From Flavobacterium sp. CFS9 (GTDB lineage: Bacteria; Bacteroidota; Bacteroidia; Flavobacteriales; Flavobacteriaceae), in contig NZ_AP031573.1 of assembly GCF_041154745.1 (NCBI RefSeq), positions 3,038,001 to 3,102,000 of the forward strand: a stretch of DNA of 64,000 bases, given 5' to 3'. The position numbers and the translations under genes were made by a program. Below are positions 43,750-52,685 of the stretch, in pieces. The notes beneath the pieces are model-generated. The model was not told the DNA's origin. It made no database searches and saw only the letters and a program-made list of their open reading frames with translations. Every line of letters begins with the position of its first letter. The first letter of the stretch is position 1.

Positions 43750-46700
43750 ATGATGAATAACAGAAACAATAAAGACAAAAATCCAGTAAAAAGATTTAAC
43801 AAAATTTCTATTGGATTGGCTTCACCAGAATCTATCCTGAAAGAATCAAGAGGAGAGGTTTTAAAGCCGGAAACAATTAACTACAGAACTCACAAACCAG
43901 AGCGTGACGGACTTTTCTGCGAAAGAATCTTCGGACCAGTAAAAGATTTCGAATGTGCTTGTGGTAAGTATAAAAGAATTCGTTACAAAGGTATCATTTG
44001 CGACCGTTGTGGTGTAGAAGTTACAGAGAAAAAAGTACGTCGTGACAGAGTAGGACACATCAACCTTGTTGTGCCAATTGCTCACATCTGGTACTTCCGT
44101 TCTCTTCCAAACAAAATTGGTTATATCCTTGGTCTTCCATCTAAGAAATTAGATATGATCATTTACTACGAAAGATACGTAGTAATTCAAGCAGGTATTG
44201 CTAAAAATGCAGATGGAGAATCTCTACAAAGATTAGATTTCTTAACTGAAGAAGAATACTTAAACATTTTAGATACTCTTCCACAAGAGAATCAATATTT
44301 AGATGATTTAGATCCAAACAAATTCGTTGCTAAAATGGGAGCGGAGTGTATTATGGATTTATTGGCTCGTATTGACTTAGATGCTTTATCTTATGAATTA
44401 AGACACAGCGCTAACAACGAGACTTCTAAACAAAGAAAAACTGAAGCTTTAAAAAGATTACAAGTTGTAGAATCTTTCCGTGAGTCTAACGAAAACCGCG
44501 AAAACCGTCCGGAATGGATGATTATGAAAGTGGTTCCAGTTATCCCGCCGGAATTACGTCCGCTTGTACCACTTGATGGAGGTCGTTTTGCAACTTCAGA
44601 TTTGAACGATTTATATCGTCGTGTAATCATCCGTAACAACCGTTTGAAAAGATTAATGGAGATTAAAGCTCCAGAAGTGATCTTAAGAAACGAGAAACGT
44701 ATGTTACAGGAATCTGTAGATTCATTATTCGATAACACACGTAAAGCTTCTGCTGTTAAAACAGAATCAAACAGACCATTAAAATCATTATCTGATTCCT
44801 TAAAAGGTAAGCAAGGACGTTTCCGTCAAAACTTACTTGGAAAACGTGTGGATTATTCTGCTCGTTCGGTAATTGTTGTTGGTCCAGAGTTGAAATTATA
44901 CGAGTGTGGATTGCCAAAAGATATGGCTTCTGAATTATACAAACCTTTCGTGATCCGTAAGTTGATCGAAAGAGGTATTGTGAAGACAGTAAAATCTGCT
45001 AAGAAAATAATCGACAAAAAAGAGCCGGTAGTTTGGGATATCCTTGAAAACGTAATTAAAGGACACCCGGTATTGCTAAACCGTGCTCCTACTTTGCACA
45101 GATTAGGTATCCAGGCATTCCAGCCAAAATTAATTGAAGGAAAAGCGATTCAGCTACACCCATTAGTATGTACGGCGTTTAACGCGGATTTTGATGGTGA
45201 CCAGATGGCAGTTCACTTACCATTAGGACCAGAGGCTATTTTAGAGGCGCAATTATTAATGTTGGCTTCTCACAATATCTTGAACCCTGCAAATGGTGCT
45301 CCAATTACTGTACCTTCTCAGGACATGGTCTTGGGTCTATACTATATGACCAAAGAGCGTATTTCTACGGAAGATCACAAAATTATTGGTCAGGATTTGA
45401 CTTTCTATTCTGCTGAAGAAGTAAACATTGCATTAAACGAAGGAAGATTAGAATTGAATGCTCGTGTGAAAATTAGAGCTAAAGATTTTAATGACGCCGG
45501 AGAATTAGTGTACCAAATTATTCAAACAACTGCAGGACGTGTATTATTTAACGAAGTAGTACCTGAAGCAGCCGGATATATCAACGACGTATTGACTAAG
45601 AAAAATCTTAGAGATATTATCGGACACATTTTAAGTGTGACTGATGTACCTACAACGGCAGCTTTCTTGGATAATATGAAAGATATGGGGTATAAATTCG
45701 CATTTAGAGGAGGTTTATCATTCTCTTTAGGTGATATTAGAATCCCGGAACAAAAAACGAAGTTAATTGCAGATGCCAGAGAGCAAGTTGAAGGTATCTC
45801 AACTAACTATAACATGGGTCTTATCACAAATAACGAGCGTTACAACCAGGTTATTGACGTATGGACTTCAGCAAATGCTCAGTTAACAGAATTAGCAATG
45901 AAAAATATTAGAGAAGACCAACAAGGTTTCAACTCTGTATATATGATGCTTGACTCTGGGGCGAGGGGTTCTAAGGAGCAGATTCGTCAGTTAACAGGTA
46001 TGCGTGGTTTGATGGCTAAGCCTAAAAAATCTACTGCCGGTGGTGGTGAGATTATTGAAAACCCGATTCTTTCTAACTTTAAGGAAGGTCTTTCGATTTT
46101 GGAGTACTTCATTTCTACTCACGGTGCTCGTAAAGGTCTTGCGGATACCGCTCTTAAAACGGCGGATGCTGGTTACTTAACAAGAAGGCTTCATGACGTT
46201 TCTCAGGATGTTATTGTTAACATTGAGGATTGTGGAACTTTAAGAGGTGTTGAAGTTTCTGCATTGAAGAAAAATGAGGAAATCGTTGAATCATTAGGAG
46301 AAAGAATTTTAGGACGTGTTGCATTGCAAGATGTGATTAATCCTTTAACTAATGAAGTATTAGTTCAGTCAGGTCACCAGATTACAGAGGCTATCATGAA
46401 GACTATCGAAGCTTCTCCTATTGAAAGAGTAGAAGTTAGATCTCCATTAACTTGTGAAGCTTTAAAAGGTATTTGTGCTAAATGTTACGGTAGAAACTTA
46501 GCTACCGGAAAAATGACACAAAGAGGAGAAGCTGTCGGAGTTATTGCAGCTCAGTCTATTGGAGAGCCAGGTACACAGTTAACACTCCGTACGTTCCACG
46601 TTGGAGGGGTTGCAGGAGGTATCTCCGAAGAGTCTAGTATTGTTACAAGATTCGCAGGTAGACTTGAGATTGAAGATTTAAAAACGGTTAAAGGTGAGGA

Positions 46701-48057
46701 CAGCGAAGGTAATGCGGTAGATATCGTAGTATCACGTTCAACTGAGTTAAAATTAGTTGATGAGAAAACTGGAATCGTTTTAAATACACATAATATTCCT
46801 TACGGTTCTAGTATCTTTGTTAAAGATGGTGAAGCTGTAGCTAAAGGAACTGTAATCTGTAAGTGGGATCCATATAACGGTGTAATTGTTTCTGAATTTA
46901 CTGGTAAGATTGCTTACGAAGATTTAGAGCAAGGGCAATCGTACATGGTTGAAATTGATGAGCAGACAGGATTCCAGGAGAAAGTAATTTCTGAGGCAAG
47001 AAACAAAAAATTAATCCCAACTTTATTGGTTTACGGTAAAGAAGGTGAATTGATTCGTTCGTACAACTTACCGGTAGGTGCACACTTAATGGTTGAGAAT
47101 GGTGAGAAAATTAAAGCAGGTAAAGTATTAGTGAAAATCCCTCGTCGTTCTTCTAAAGCAGGCGATATTACAGGAGGTCTTCCAAGAATTACGGAGTTGC
47201 TTGAGGCTCGTAACCCTTCAAACCCGGCAGTTGTTTCTGAGATCGACGGTGTTGTTTCTTTCGGTAAAATCAAAAGAGGTAACCGTGAGATCGTTATCGA
47301 ATCTAAATTTGGTGAGATCAAGAAGTACTTGGTTAAACTTTCAAGCCAGATCTTAGTTCAGGAAAATGACTTCGTAAGAGCAGGAGTACCATTGTCTGAC
47401 GGTGCAATTACACCAGATGACATCTTAAGAATTCAAGGGCCAGCTGCTGTTCAACAGTACTTGGTAAATGAAATTCAGGAGGTATACCGTCTTCAGGGAG
47501 TAAAAATTAATGACAAGCACTTTGAGGTAGTTATTCGTCAAATGATGCGTAAAGTAAGAGTTCAGGATCCGGGTGATACTTTATTCTTAGAGGATCAATT
47601 GATTCATACTAAAGATTTTATCGTTCAAAACGATAAATTATACGGTATGAAAGTAGTTGAAGATGCTGGTGATTCTGCTGTGTTGAAACCAGGTCAGATC
47701 ATTACTCCTCGTGAATTACGTGATGAAAACTCATTGTTGAAACGAAATGATAAAAATCTGGTTGTAGCCAGAGATGTAATTACTGCAACTGCAACGCCAG
47801 TTTTACAAGGTATTACAAGAGCTTCGCTACAAACTAAATCATTCATTTCTGCGGCTTCATTCCAGGAGACAACGAAAGTACTTAACGAAGCTGCTGTAGC
47901 TGGTAAAGTAGATGATTTAGAAGGATTGAAAGAAAATGTAATTGTTGGACACAGAATTCCTGCGGGAACTGGTATGAGAGAATACGATAATACTATTGTA
48001 GGATCTAAAGACGATTACAATGAAATGATGGCTAATAAAGAAGAATATATTTATTAA
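43750..48057 (+). CDS. rpoC: DNA-directed RNA polymerase subunit beta'
   Basis: The start is the ATG at 43750 (1435 aa; [37 protein letters not shown]), as in relatives; a TTG upstream in frame is less likely. The N-terminal zinc site is [23 protein letters not shown], the clamp and rudder follow, and the active site [15 protein letters not shown] holds the three catalytic Asp residues that bind Mg. The bridge helix and trigger loop are present ([49 protein letters not shown]), and the second zinc site is CGTLRG...[14 protein letters not shown]. The gene is intact. DUF3467 follows 12 bases after the stop. Confidence 0.99.
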   Translation: MMNNRNNKDKNPVKRFNKISIGLASPESILKESRGEVLKPETINYRTHKPERDGLFCERIFGPVKDFECACGKYKRIRYKGIICDRCGVEVTEKKVRRDRVGHINLVVPIAHIWYFRSLPNKIGYILGLPSKKLDMIIYYERYVVIQAGIAKNADGESLQRLDFLTEEEYLNILDTLPQENQYLDDLDPNKFVAKMGAECIMDLLARIDLDALSYELRHSANNETSKQRKTEALKRLQVVESFRESNENRENRPEWMIMKVVPVIPPELRPLVPLDGGRFATSDLNDLYRRVIIRNNRLKRLMEIKAPEVILRNEKRMLQESVDSLFDNTRKASAVKTESNRPLKSLSDSLKGKQGRFRQNLLGKRVDYSARSVIVVGPELKLYECGLPKDMASELYKPFVIRKLIERGIVKTVKSAKKIIDKKEPVVWDILENVIKGHPVLLNRAPTLHRLGIQAFQPKLIEGKAIQLHPLVCTAFNADFDGDQMAVHLPLGPEAILEAQLLMLASHNILNPANGAPITVPSQDMVLGLYYMTKERISTEDHKIIGQDLTFYSAEEVNIALNEGRLELNARVKIRAKDFNDAGELVYQIIQTTAGRVLFNEVVPEAAGYINDVLTKKNLRDIIGHILSVTDVPTTAAFLDNMKDMGYKFAFRGGLSFSLGDIRIPEQKTKLIADAREQVEGISTNYNMGLITNNERYNQVIDVWTSANAQLTELAMKNIREDQQGFNSVYMMLDSGARGSKEQIRQLTGMRGLMAKPKKSTAGGGEIIENPILSNFKEGLSILEYFISTHGARKGLADTALKTADAGYLTRRLHDVSQDVIVNIEDCGTLRGVEVSALKKNEEIVESLGERILGRVALQDVINPLTNEVLVQSGHQITEAIMKTIEASPIERVEVRSPLTCEALKGICAKCYGRNLATGKMTQRGEAVGVIAAQSIGEPGTQLTLRTFHVGGVAGGISEESSIVTRFAGRLEIEDLKTVKGEDSEGNAVDIVVSRSTELKLVDEKTGIVLNTHNIPYGSSIFVKDGEAVAKGTVICKWDPYNGVIVSEFTGKIAYEDLEQGQSYMVEIDEQTGFQEKVISEARNKKLIPTLLVYGKEGELIRSYNLPVGAHLMVENGEKIKAGKVLVKIPRRSSKAGDITGGLPRITELLEARNPSNPAVVSEIDGVVSFGKIKRGNREIVIESKFGEIKKYLVKLSSQILVQENDFVRAGVPLSDGAITPDDILRIQGPAAVQQYLVNEIQEVYRLQGVKINDKHFEVVIRQMMRKVRVQDPGDTLFLEDQLIHTKDFIVQNDKLYGMKVVEDAGDSAVLKPGQIITPRELRDENSLLKRNDKNLVVARDVITATATPVLQGITRASLQTKSFISAASFQETTKVLNEAAVAGKVDDLEGLKENVIVGHRIPAGTGMREYDNTIVGSKDDYNEMMANKEEYIY

Positions 48058-48069
48058 TATTAGGAACCT

Positions 48070-48381
48070 ATGAGTAATCCGAACCAACAGCAAGAACAGA
48101 TTAATATCGAGTTAGATGAAACTATTGCAGAAGGAATTTATTCTAATCTTGCAATTATCAATCACTCATCATCAGAATTTGTTTTAGATTTTGTGAGTAT
48201 TATGCCTGGTATTCCTAAAGCCAAAGTAAAGTCAAGAATTGTCCTGACGCCACAACATGCTAAAAGATTATTAAAAGCAATTGGTGAAAATATTCATCGT
48301 TTTGAAGTCGCCCATGGCGAAATCAAAGAGACAGAACAAGCTCCAATACCGCTTAATTTTGGTCCTGCGGGACAAGCATAA
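48070..48381 (+). CDS. DUF3467 domain-containing protein
   Basis: A 103-aa soluble protein (INIELDETIAEGIYSNLAIINHSSSEFVLDFVSIMPGIPKAKVKSRIVLTPQHAKRLLKAIGENIHRFEVAHGEI) matching the DUF3467 family found across Bacteroidota. It starts 12 bases after rpoC, so it is co-transcribed with the polymerase operon, and a strong terminator follows. The acidic N-terminus and beta-rich core suggest a small oligomeric or binding protein. The function is unknown; an effect on RNA polymerase is an inference from location alone. Confidence 0.88.
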   Translation: MSNPNQQQEQINIELDETIAEGIYSNLAIINHSSSEFVLDFVSIMPGIPKAKVKSRIVLTPQHAKRLLKAIGENIHRFEVAHGEIKETEQAPIPLNFGPAGQA

Positions 48382-48386
48382 ATTTT

Positions 48387-48413
48387 AAAAGCCCCAGTAA
48401 TGGGGCTTTTTTT
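48387..48413 (+). terminator. Intrinsic terminator of the rpoBC-DUF3467 transcript
   Basis: AAAAGCCCCA (48387-48396), loop GTAA, TGGGGCTTTT (48401-48410) and a T-tract to 48413. Confidence 0.92.
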
Positions 48414-48653
48414 ATTAGTAGAAGGAATCTGTAATAGCTTTTAAAGCTGTACAATGAAGATTTATATCATTTTTGCAAACGTTTGCAAATTTTGATTTGT
48501 GGTAAATAAGCAATGCGGTTCAACGGATTTATTTTCACTTTCGTCGACAAAATTTTTTATTGCAAATGAATTGTACTAGCTTGCGACCGCTTATATAAAA
48601 AGAGATTAATTTTTGGAGTATAAAAACTAATTAAGGTTGGATTAATTCAAATT
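48414..48653. other. Gene-free interval between two terminators, possible small RNA
   Basis: 240 bases with no open frame of note lie between the terminator at 48387-48413 and the one at 48654-48692. The stretch holds a perfect 18-bp palindrome (48472-48489) and AT-rich sequence. A short transcript reading plus-strand from here into the second terminator is possible but not shown; I found no full promoter. Confidence 0.3.
48472..48489. promoter_or_regulatory. LacI-type operator-like palindrome
   Basis: TTTGCAAACGTTTGCAAA is a perfect 18-bp palindrome with the central CG typical of LacI/GalR-family operators. No LacI-type regulator gene lies in the window. Confidence 0.5.
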
Positions 48654-48692
48654 AAAAAAAAGCGCTAATTTTTATAATTAGCGCTTTTTTTA
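48654..48692. terminator. Bidirectional terminator downstream of prfC
   Basis: AAAAAAAGCGCTAATT, a 5-base loop and its complement AATTAGCGCTTTTTTT. It ends prfC (minus strand) and can also end a plus-strand transcript. Confidence 0.88.
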
Positions 48693-48713
48693 TAGTTGAA
48701 ATTTTAAAATTTC

Positions 48714-50306
48714 TTAGTCAAATTCTGAAGTGAAGTACAGTTTCACACTTGGATATTTGCTTTGTGTCATTTGTATTGTAAAGTCTGAATCGGCAAGGAA
48801 TACCAACTGACCGTATTTATCATGTGCAAGGAATTTTTGTTTAATACGTTTAAATTCTTTGAATTCCTCATTTTTAGCGTCATCTGGTTTTACCCAGCAA
48901 GCTTTGTGTACAGGAAAGTTTTCATAAGTACATTTTGCACCATATTCGTGCTCTAAACGATACTGAATTACCTCGTATTGAAGCGCTCCAACGGTACCAA
49001 TTACTTTACGATTGTTCATTTCAAGGGTAAACAACTGCGCAACACCTTCATCCATTAACTGATCCACACCTTTGTCCAATTGCTTAGCTTTCATAGGATC
49101 GGCATTGTTGATGTATCGGAAATGTTCAGGAGAGAAACTTGGAATTCCTTTGAAACTCATGATTTCACCTTCCGTTAAGGTATCTCCAATTTTGAAATTT
49201 CCTGTATCGTGTAAACCTACAATATCTCCAGGATAAGAAATGTCTACAATTTCTTTTTTCTCGGCAAAGAAGGCATTCGGACTTGAGAATTTTAAATTTT
49301 TCTTTTGACGAACATGGTAATAAGGTTTGTTTCTTTCGAAAGTTCCCGAAACAATTTTAATAAAAGCCAGACGGTCTCTGTGTTTAGGATCCATATTCGC
49401 GTGGATTTTGAACACAAAACCTGACATTTTTTCTTCTTTCGGATCAACCAAACGGGTTTCAGAATCTTTTGGTCTTGGAGACGGAGCAATGGTAACGAAA
49501 CAATCTAACAATTCACGAACTCCAAAGTTGTTTAATGCAGAACCAAAAAATACTGGCTGGATTTTTCCGTCTAAATAATCCTGACGATCAAATTTTGGAT
49601 ACACTTCATCAATCAGTTCTAATTCTTCACGAAGTTTTTCAGCTGCTTTTTGACCTACAATTTTGTCTAGTTCCGGATTGTTCTGAACATCAGAGAAAGC
49701 AATTGTTTCTTCGATATTTTTACGGCTGTCTCCACTAAAAAGATTGATGTTTTCTTCCCAAAGATTATAAATTCCCTGAAAATCATACCCCATGCCAATC
49801 GGGAAACTCAAAGGTGTAACCGTAAGTCCAAGTTTTTGTTCTACCTCGTCCATCAAATCAAAAGCATCTTTTCCTTCACGGTCTAATTTGTTGATGAAAA
49901 CAATCATCGGAATGTTACGCATTCTACAAACCGCTACCAACTTCTCCGTTTGTTCCTCAACCCCTTTTGCAACGTCAATTACAACAATAACACTGTCTAC
50001 AGCAGTTAAAGTTCTAAAAGTATCTTCGGCAAAATCCTTGTGTCCCGGAGTATCAAGAATATTGATTTTTTTGTCTTTATAATTAAAAGCAAGTACAGAG
50101 GTTGAAACCGAAATACCTCTTTGGCGTTCGATTTCCATGAAATCACTCGTTGCTCCTTTTTTGATTTTATTATTTTTTACAGCTCCCGCTTCCTGAATAG
50201 CCCCTCCAAACAACAATAATTTTTCAGTTAAAGTTGTTTTACCGGCATCAGGATGCGATATAATTCCAAATGTTCTTCTGCGTTGTATTTCTTTTAAAAA
50301 GCTCAT
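48714..50306 (-). CDS. prfC: Peptide chain release factor 3
   Basis: A 530-aa translational GTPase that recycles RF1/RF2 after termination. G1 is SHPDAGKTTLTEK, G2 contains QRGISVSTSV, G3 is DTPGHKDF, and G4 is NKLD (FINKLDREGKDAFDL). The C-terminal part has the RF3-specific VGALQYEVIQYRLEHEYGAKCTYENF, which sets it apart from EF-G. Length is normal. A TACTTTTG -7 element on the minus strand (50326-50333) lies 20 bases upstream of the start, and a terminator lies 21 bases downstream. Confidence 0.96.
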   Translation of the reverse strand: MSFLKEIQRRRTFGIISHPDAGKTTLTEKLLLFGGAIQEAGAVKNNKIKKGATSDFMEIERQRGISVSTSVLAFNYKDKKINILDTPGHKDFAEDTFRTLTAVDSVIVVIDVAKGVEEQTEKLVAVCRMRNIPMIVFINKLDREGKDAFDLMDEVEQKLGLTVTPLSFPIGMGYDFQGIYNLWEENINLFSGDSRKNIEETIAFSDVQNNPELDKIVGQKAAEKLREELELIDEVYPKFDRQDYLDGKIQPVFFGSALNNFGVRELLDCFVTIAPSPRPKDSETRLVDPKEEKMSGFVFKIHANMDPKHRDRLAFIKIVSGTFERNKPYYHVRQKKNLKFSSPNAFFAEKKEIVDISYPGDIVGLHDTGNFKIGDTLTEGEIMSFKGIPSFSPEHFRYINNADPMKAKQLDKGVDQLMDEGVAQLFTLEMNNRKVIGTVGALQYEVIQYRLEHEYGAKCTYENFPVHKACWVKPDDAKNEEFKEFKRIKQKFLAHDKYGQLVFLADSDFTIQMTQSKYPSVKLYFTSEFD

Positions 50307-50325
50307 ATTTCGTATAAATAGGTTG

Positions 50326-50333
50326 CAAAAGTA
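50326..50333 (-). promoter_or_regulatory. -7 element of prfC
   Basis: It reads TACTTTTG on the minus strand, 19 bases before the start codon at 50306; no clear -33 element. Confidence 0.5.
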
Positions 50334-50510
50334 CTATTAAATACAGCTTTATAAAAATATTCAGTTCTTAAATTTGGAAGACTTTCTTTTAAAAAGATGT
50401 TTTAAGATAAAATAGGGTACTCTTTCAAAAGGAAAATAGTCGCTTTTCTTAATTAAAAAGGCTTTTGAAGATAAATGGATGGTGATGCCTTATTTAAATT
50501 TGATATCTTA

Positions 50511-50648
50511 GCTCCAGCGGAGCAAAATCTTTATAGCAAACAGAATCGTAGACAGAAAAAAGCTCCGTAGGAGCGATATATCTTATCCTGGAGGTTTTTT
50601 TTAAAGTACAGGGTGTTTTGTTATCAAAATTGCGCCCTTCCGGGGTGC
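50511..50648. repeat. GCTCC-nnn-GGAGC type hairpin repeats
   Basis: In the 397-base gap between prfC and the amylase gene (both minus strand) there are GCTCCAGCGGAGC (50511-50523), GCTCCGTAGGAGC (50562-50574) and a GCGCCC-TTCC-GGGGTGC hairpin (50632-50648). The phrase between them (TTTATAGCAAACAGAATCGT) resembles the spacer seen in dispersed REP-like elements of flavobacteria. Nothing else is evident in the gap besides the amylase terminator. Confidence 0.6.
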
Positions 50649-50651
50649 ATT

Positions 50652-50682
50652 AAAAAAAGGCTGTCTTGATTTAAGACAGCCT
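50652..50682 (-). terminator. Intrinsic terminator of the alpha-amylase gene
   Basis: On the minus strand GGCTGTCTT, a 5-base loop, AAGACAGCC and a T-tract. It lies 21 bases after the amylase stop. Confidence 0.85.
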
Positions 50683-50703
50683 GATCGTTATTTTAAGTTT
50701 AAA

Positions 50704-52146
50704 TTATTGATTAATTGACCAAATGGAATATCCTTTTGGCGGGCATTGTATTTTTACCCATTTATCTCCTTGAGTTGTAGGGTACCAGCTTGAATTTCCG
50801 GTGAAATCTTTAATTTGAGTATTGGCCCAATTCGTCTGGATCCATCTTTCCTGCCAGGTGTCAGAATTGTTAATGTAGACAACCAATCCGGGATTTCCGT
50901 TGTAACCATTTCTTCTGGCGATGTATTCGTCATTGTCAGCGTATAAAATAGAAGTTGTTCCGGTCGCTTTATTGTTGTGAATCCAGATTAGGTTGTTAAG
51001 TTTGTTCTTGTCCAGCCATTCTTCATAATCCCTGTAAAAAATAGTCGGGTAACCTTCATGTGTCAGGATATAAGAATAAGCAAGTAATTTGCTCCAGATT
51101 TCATCGGTATCATGATTGGTTACGAAGGTCACTGCTTTGTACGGATTTCTTTTCCACATCATGTCATCATTCAAAAGTGCCAGATTATTTCCGTCAAAAG
51201 CATCATTCATTTTATAGTAACAGGCGAAATCGAATACAGAACTGTTAGCATTGTTTGCCCAATCATTCAGAGTATTTACATTAGAGTCCCATAATTCACC
51301 AACAGAAAACCCTCCTACATTCGCATTCCATGAGTTTACGACCCAAGCGCCAAAACCTTTTACATAATCGAATCTCCAGCCGTCAAACTTCATGGTGTTT
51401 TTGTAGTATTTACCCACTCCGTCAGCTCTTATCCACAACCAGTCCTGCACATACGGGCTGGCATGGCATAAATCAGGAAAGCCTCCAAAAGCACCTTCAT
51501 CATTATTGCCGTAGCTGTTTTTGTAGAAATCGTTATAATTACGAGTAAATTTTCCTGAAGCTACTCCGCTAAAATTAGTCCAGGTGTTTGTTCCGGTAAA
51601 AGGATTCGCTTCCGATTGCCCGCCGCTATTGTGATTGATCACGATGTCTGCGTATACTTTTAAATTCTCGGCATGTGCGTTCGTAATTAAGTTAACCAGC
51701 TCGGTTTTTGAACCAAAACGGGTTTCTACAGAGCCATTTTGGTTGTAATCTCCAAAATCAAAATAATCTGTAGGGTCATATCCCATAGAGAAAGCCCCGT
51801 TTTGTGCTTTAGAAGCGGGAGGAAGCCATATTGAACCAATTCCTGCGTTAGACCAGGCGGTTACCTTGCTGCTTACTGTATTCCACCAGGTTCCTCCCGA
51901 AGGAACATCCCAGTAAAAGGCCTGCATCATAACTCCGCCCCCGGGATTGTCTACATATTTTCCGGTTGAGGAAGAATTGGAAGCTCCTGTACTAAAGGGC
52001 CTTCCGTCATGATGTGTAACGTTAATAATTTCAAATTGTTCGCTCTGAGCTCTGGAATCTGTTTCAATGGTTTCATTTTGCGAGCACGAACCTAAGAATG
52101 CAGTAATCGCTGCAATCAGGTAAAGTTGTACAATTGGTTTTTTCAT
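50704..52146 (-). CDS. Alpha-amylase lipoprotein, GH13 of the archaeal (GH13_7-like) type
   Basis: The start is set at the ATG at 52146 (480 aa), which gives a lipoprotein signal (lipobox LGSC, Cys21). The enzyme hydrolyses internal alpha-1,4 bonds in starch or glycogen. The GH13 regions are present: DIVINHNSGG (region I, D167, H172), GWRFDYVKG (nucleophile D260), VGELW (acid/base E284) and FVTNHDTDE (D346). The sequence VMMQAFYWDVPSGGTWW, SMGYDPTDYFD, AFGGFPDLCH and DGWRFDYVKGFGAWVV follows the Pyrococcus/Thermococcus amylases closely, more so than typical bacterial ones. It probably sits on the cell surface or in the periplasm. No other starch-utilisation gene is adjacent. A LacI-like palindrome lies at 52305-52320. 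Confidence 0.93.
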   Translation of the reverse strand: MKKPIVQLYLIAAITAFLGSCSQNETIETDSRAQSEQFEIINVTHHDGRPFSTGASNSSSTGKYVDNPGGGVMMQAFYWDVPSGGTWWNTVSSKVTAWSNAGIGSIWLPPASKAQNGAFSMGYDPTDYFDFGDYNQNGSVETRFGSKTELVNLITNAHAENLKVYADIVINHNSGGQSEANPFTGTNTWTNFSGVASGKFTRNYNDFYKNSYGNNDEGAFGGFPDLCHASPYVQDWLWIRADGVGKYYKNTMKFDGWRFDYVKGFGAWVVNSWNANVGGFSVGELWDSNVNTLNDWANNANSSVFDFACYYKMNDAFDGNNLALLNDDMMWKRNPYKAVTFVTNHDTDEIWSKLLAYSYILTHEGYPTIFYRDYEEWLDKNKLNNLIWIHNNKATGTTSILYADNDEYIARRNGYNGNPGLVVYINNSDTWQERWIQTNWANTQIKDFTGNSSWYPTTQGDKWVKIQCPPKGYSIWSINQ

Positions 52147-52304
52147 GATTTTCGGTTTGGTTAAAAAAGTTAATAAAGTTTGTAATTGCATTTTAGCGAG
52201 GGGAAAAGAGTGTTTTATTCGCAGTTTTTCCTCTTTAAATTATCAATTACATAACTAAAGTATGTGTTTTTTGATCTCATTTGATTTTGCAGGAAATTAG
52301 TTAT

Positions 52305-52320
52305 CCAACGAAAACGTTGT
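52305..52320. promoter_or_regulatory. Operator-like palindrome upstream of the amylase gene
   Basis: CAACG-AAAA-CGTTG (52306-52319) lies about 160 bases before the amylase start. It resembles half-sites of LacI-family operators, for example in the AACG/CGTT arms, and could mediate maltose or starch control. The 539-base gap to 52685 contains nothing else besides the promoter at 52520-52549. Confidence 0.4.
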
Positions 52321-52519
52321 AGTATTAATAACTTTTTTAATTGTCCGTATGTTTAACAGCTTGAAATTTAGTATTGTATGTTTCTTGTGGCTGTTATTTA
52401 GTGGTTTACGGATAACTTAGGATCGTTTTCTCCTTATAGTTTAATGAGGTTGAGAAGTTCGTTTCGAAGCAAATTAAGGGACATCTCTATAATTTTTTGT
52501 TAATAGTATAGCCGATAGT

Positions 52520-52549
52520 TGTATTATGTAATTGAATTGTTATTTTTGT
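52520..52549 (+). promoter_or_regulatory. Promoter of the SurA-like PPIase gene
   Basis: TTG (52520-52522), a 19-base spacer and TATTTTTG (52542-52549): a full match to the consensus. The start codon is at 52686, leaving a leader of about 130 bases. Confidence 0.7.
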
Positions 52550-52685
52550 TCGTTATAAGTCAAAAGGAACTAGATCTTAATTGTTTCATATTTCAGGAAT
52601 TATACTTCTGCGGTATTTTAAAAATGATCTTAGTTTATGACAAATTCTAAAGCAGGATCTTTACATTCAAATTAAATTTTAAATA

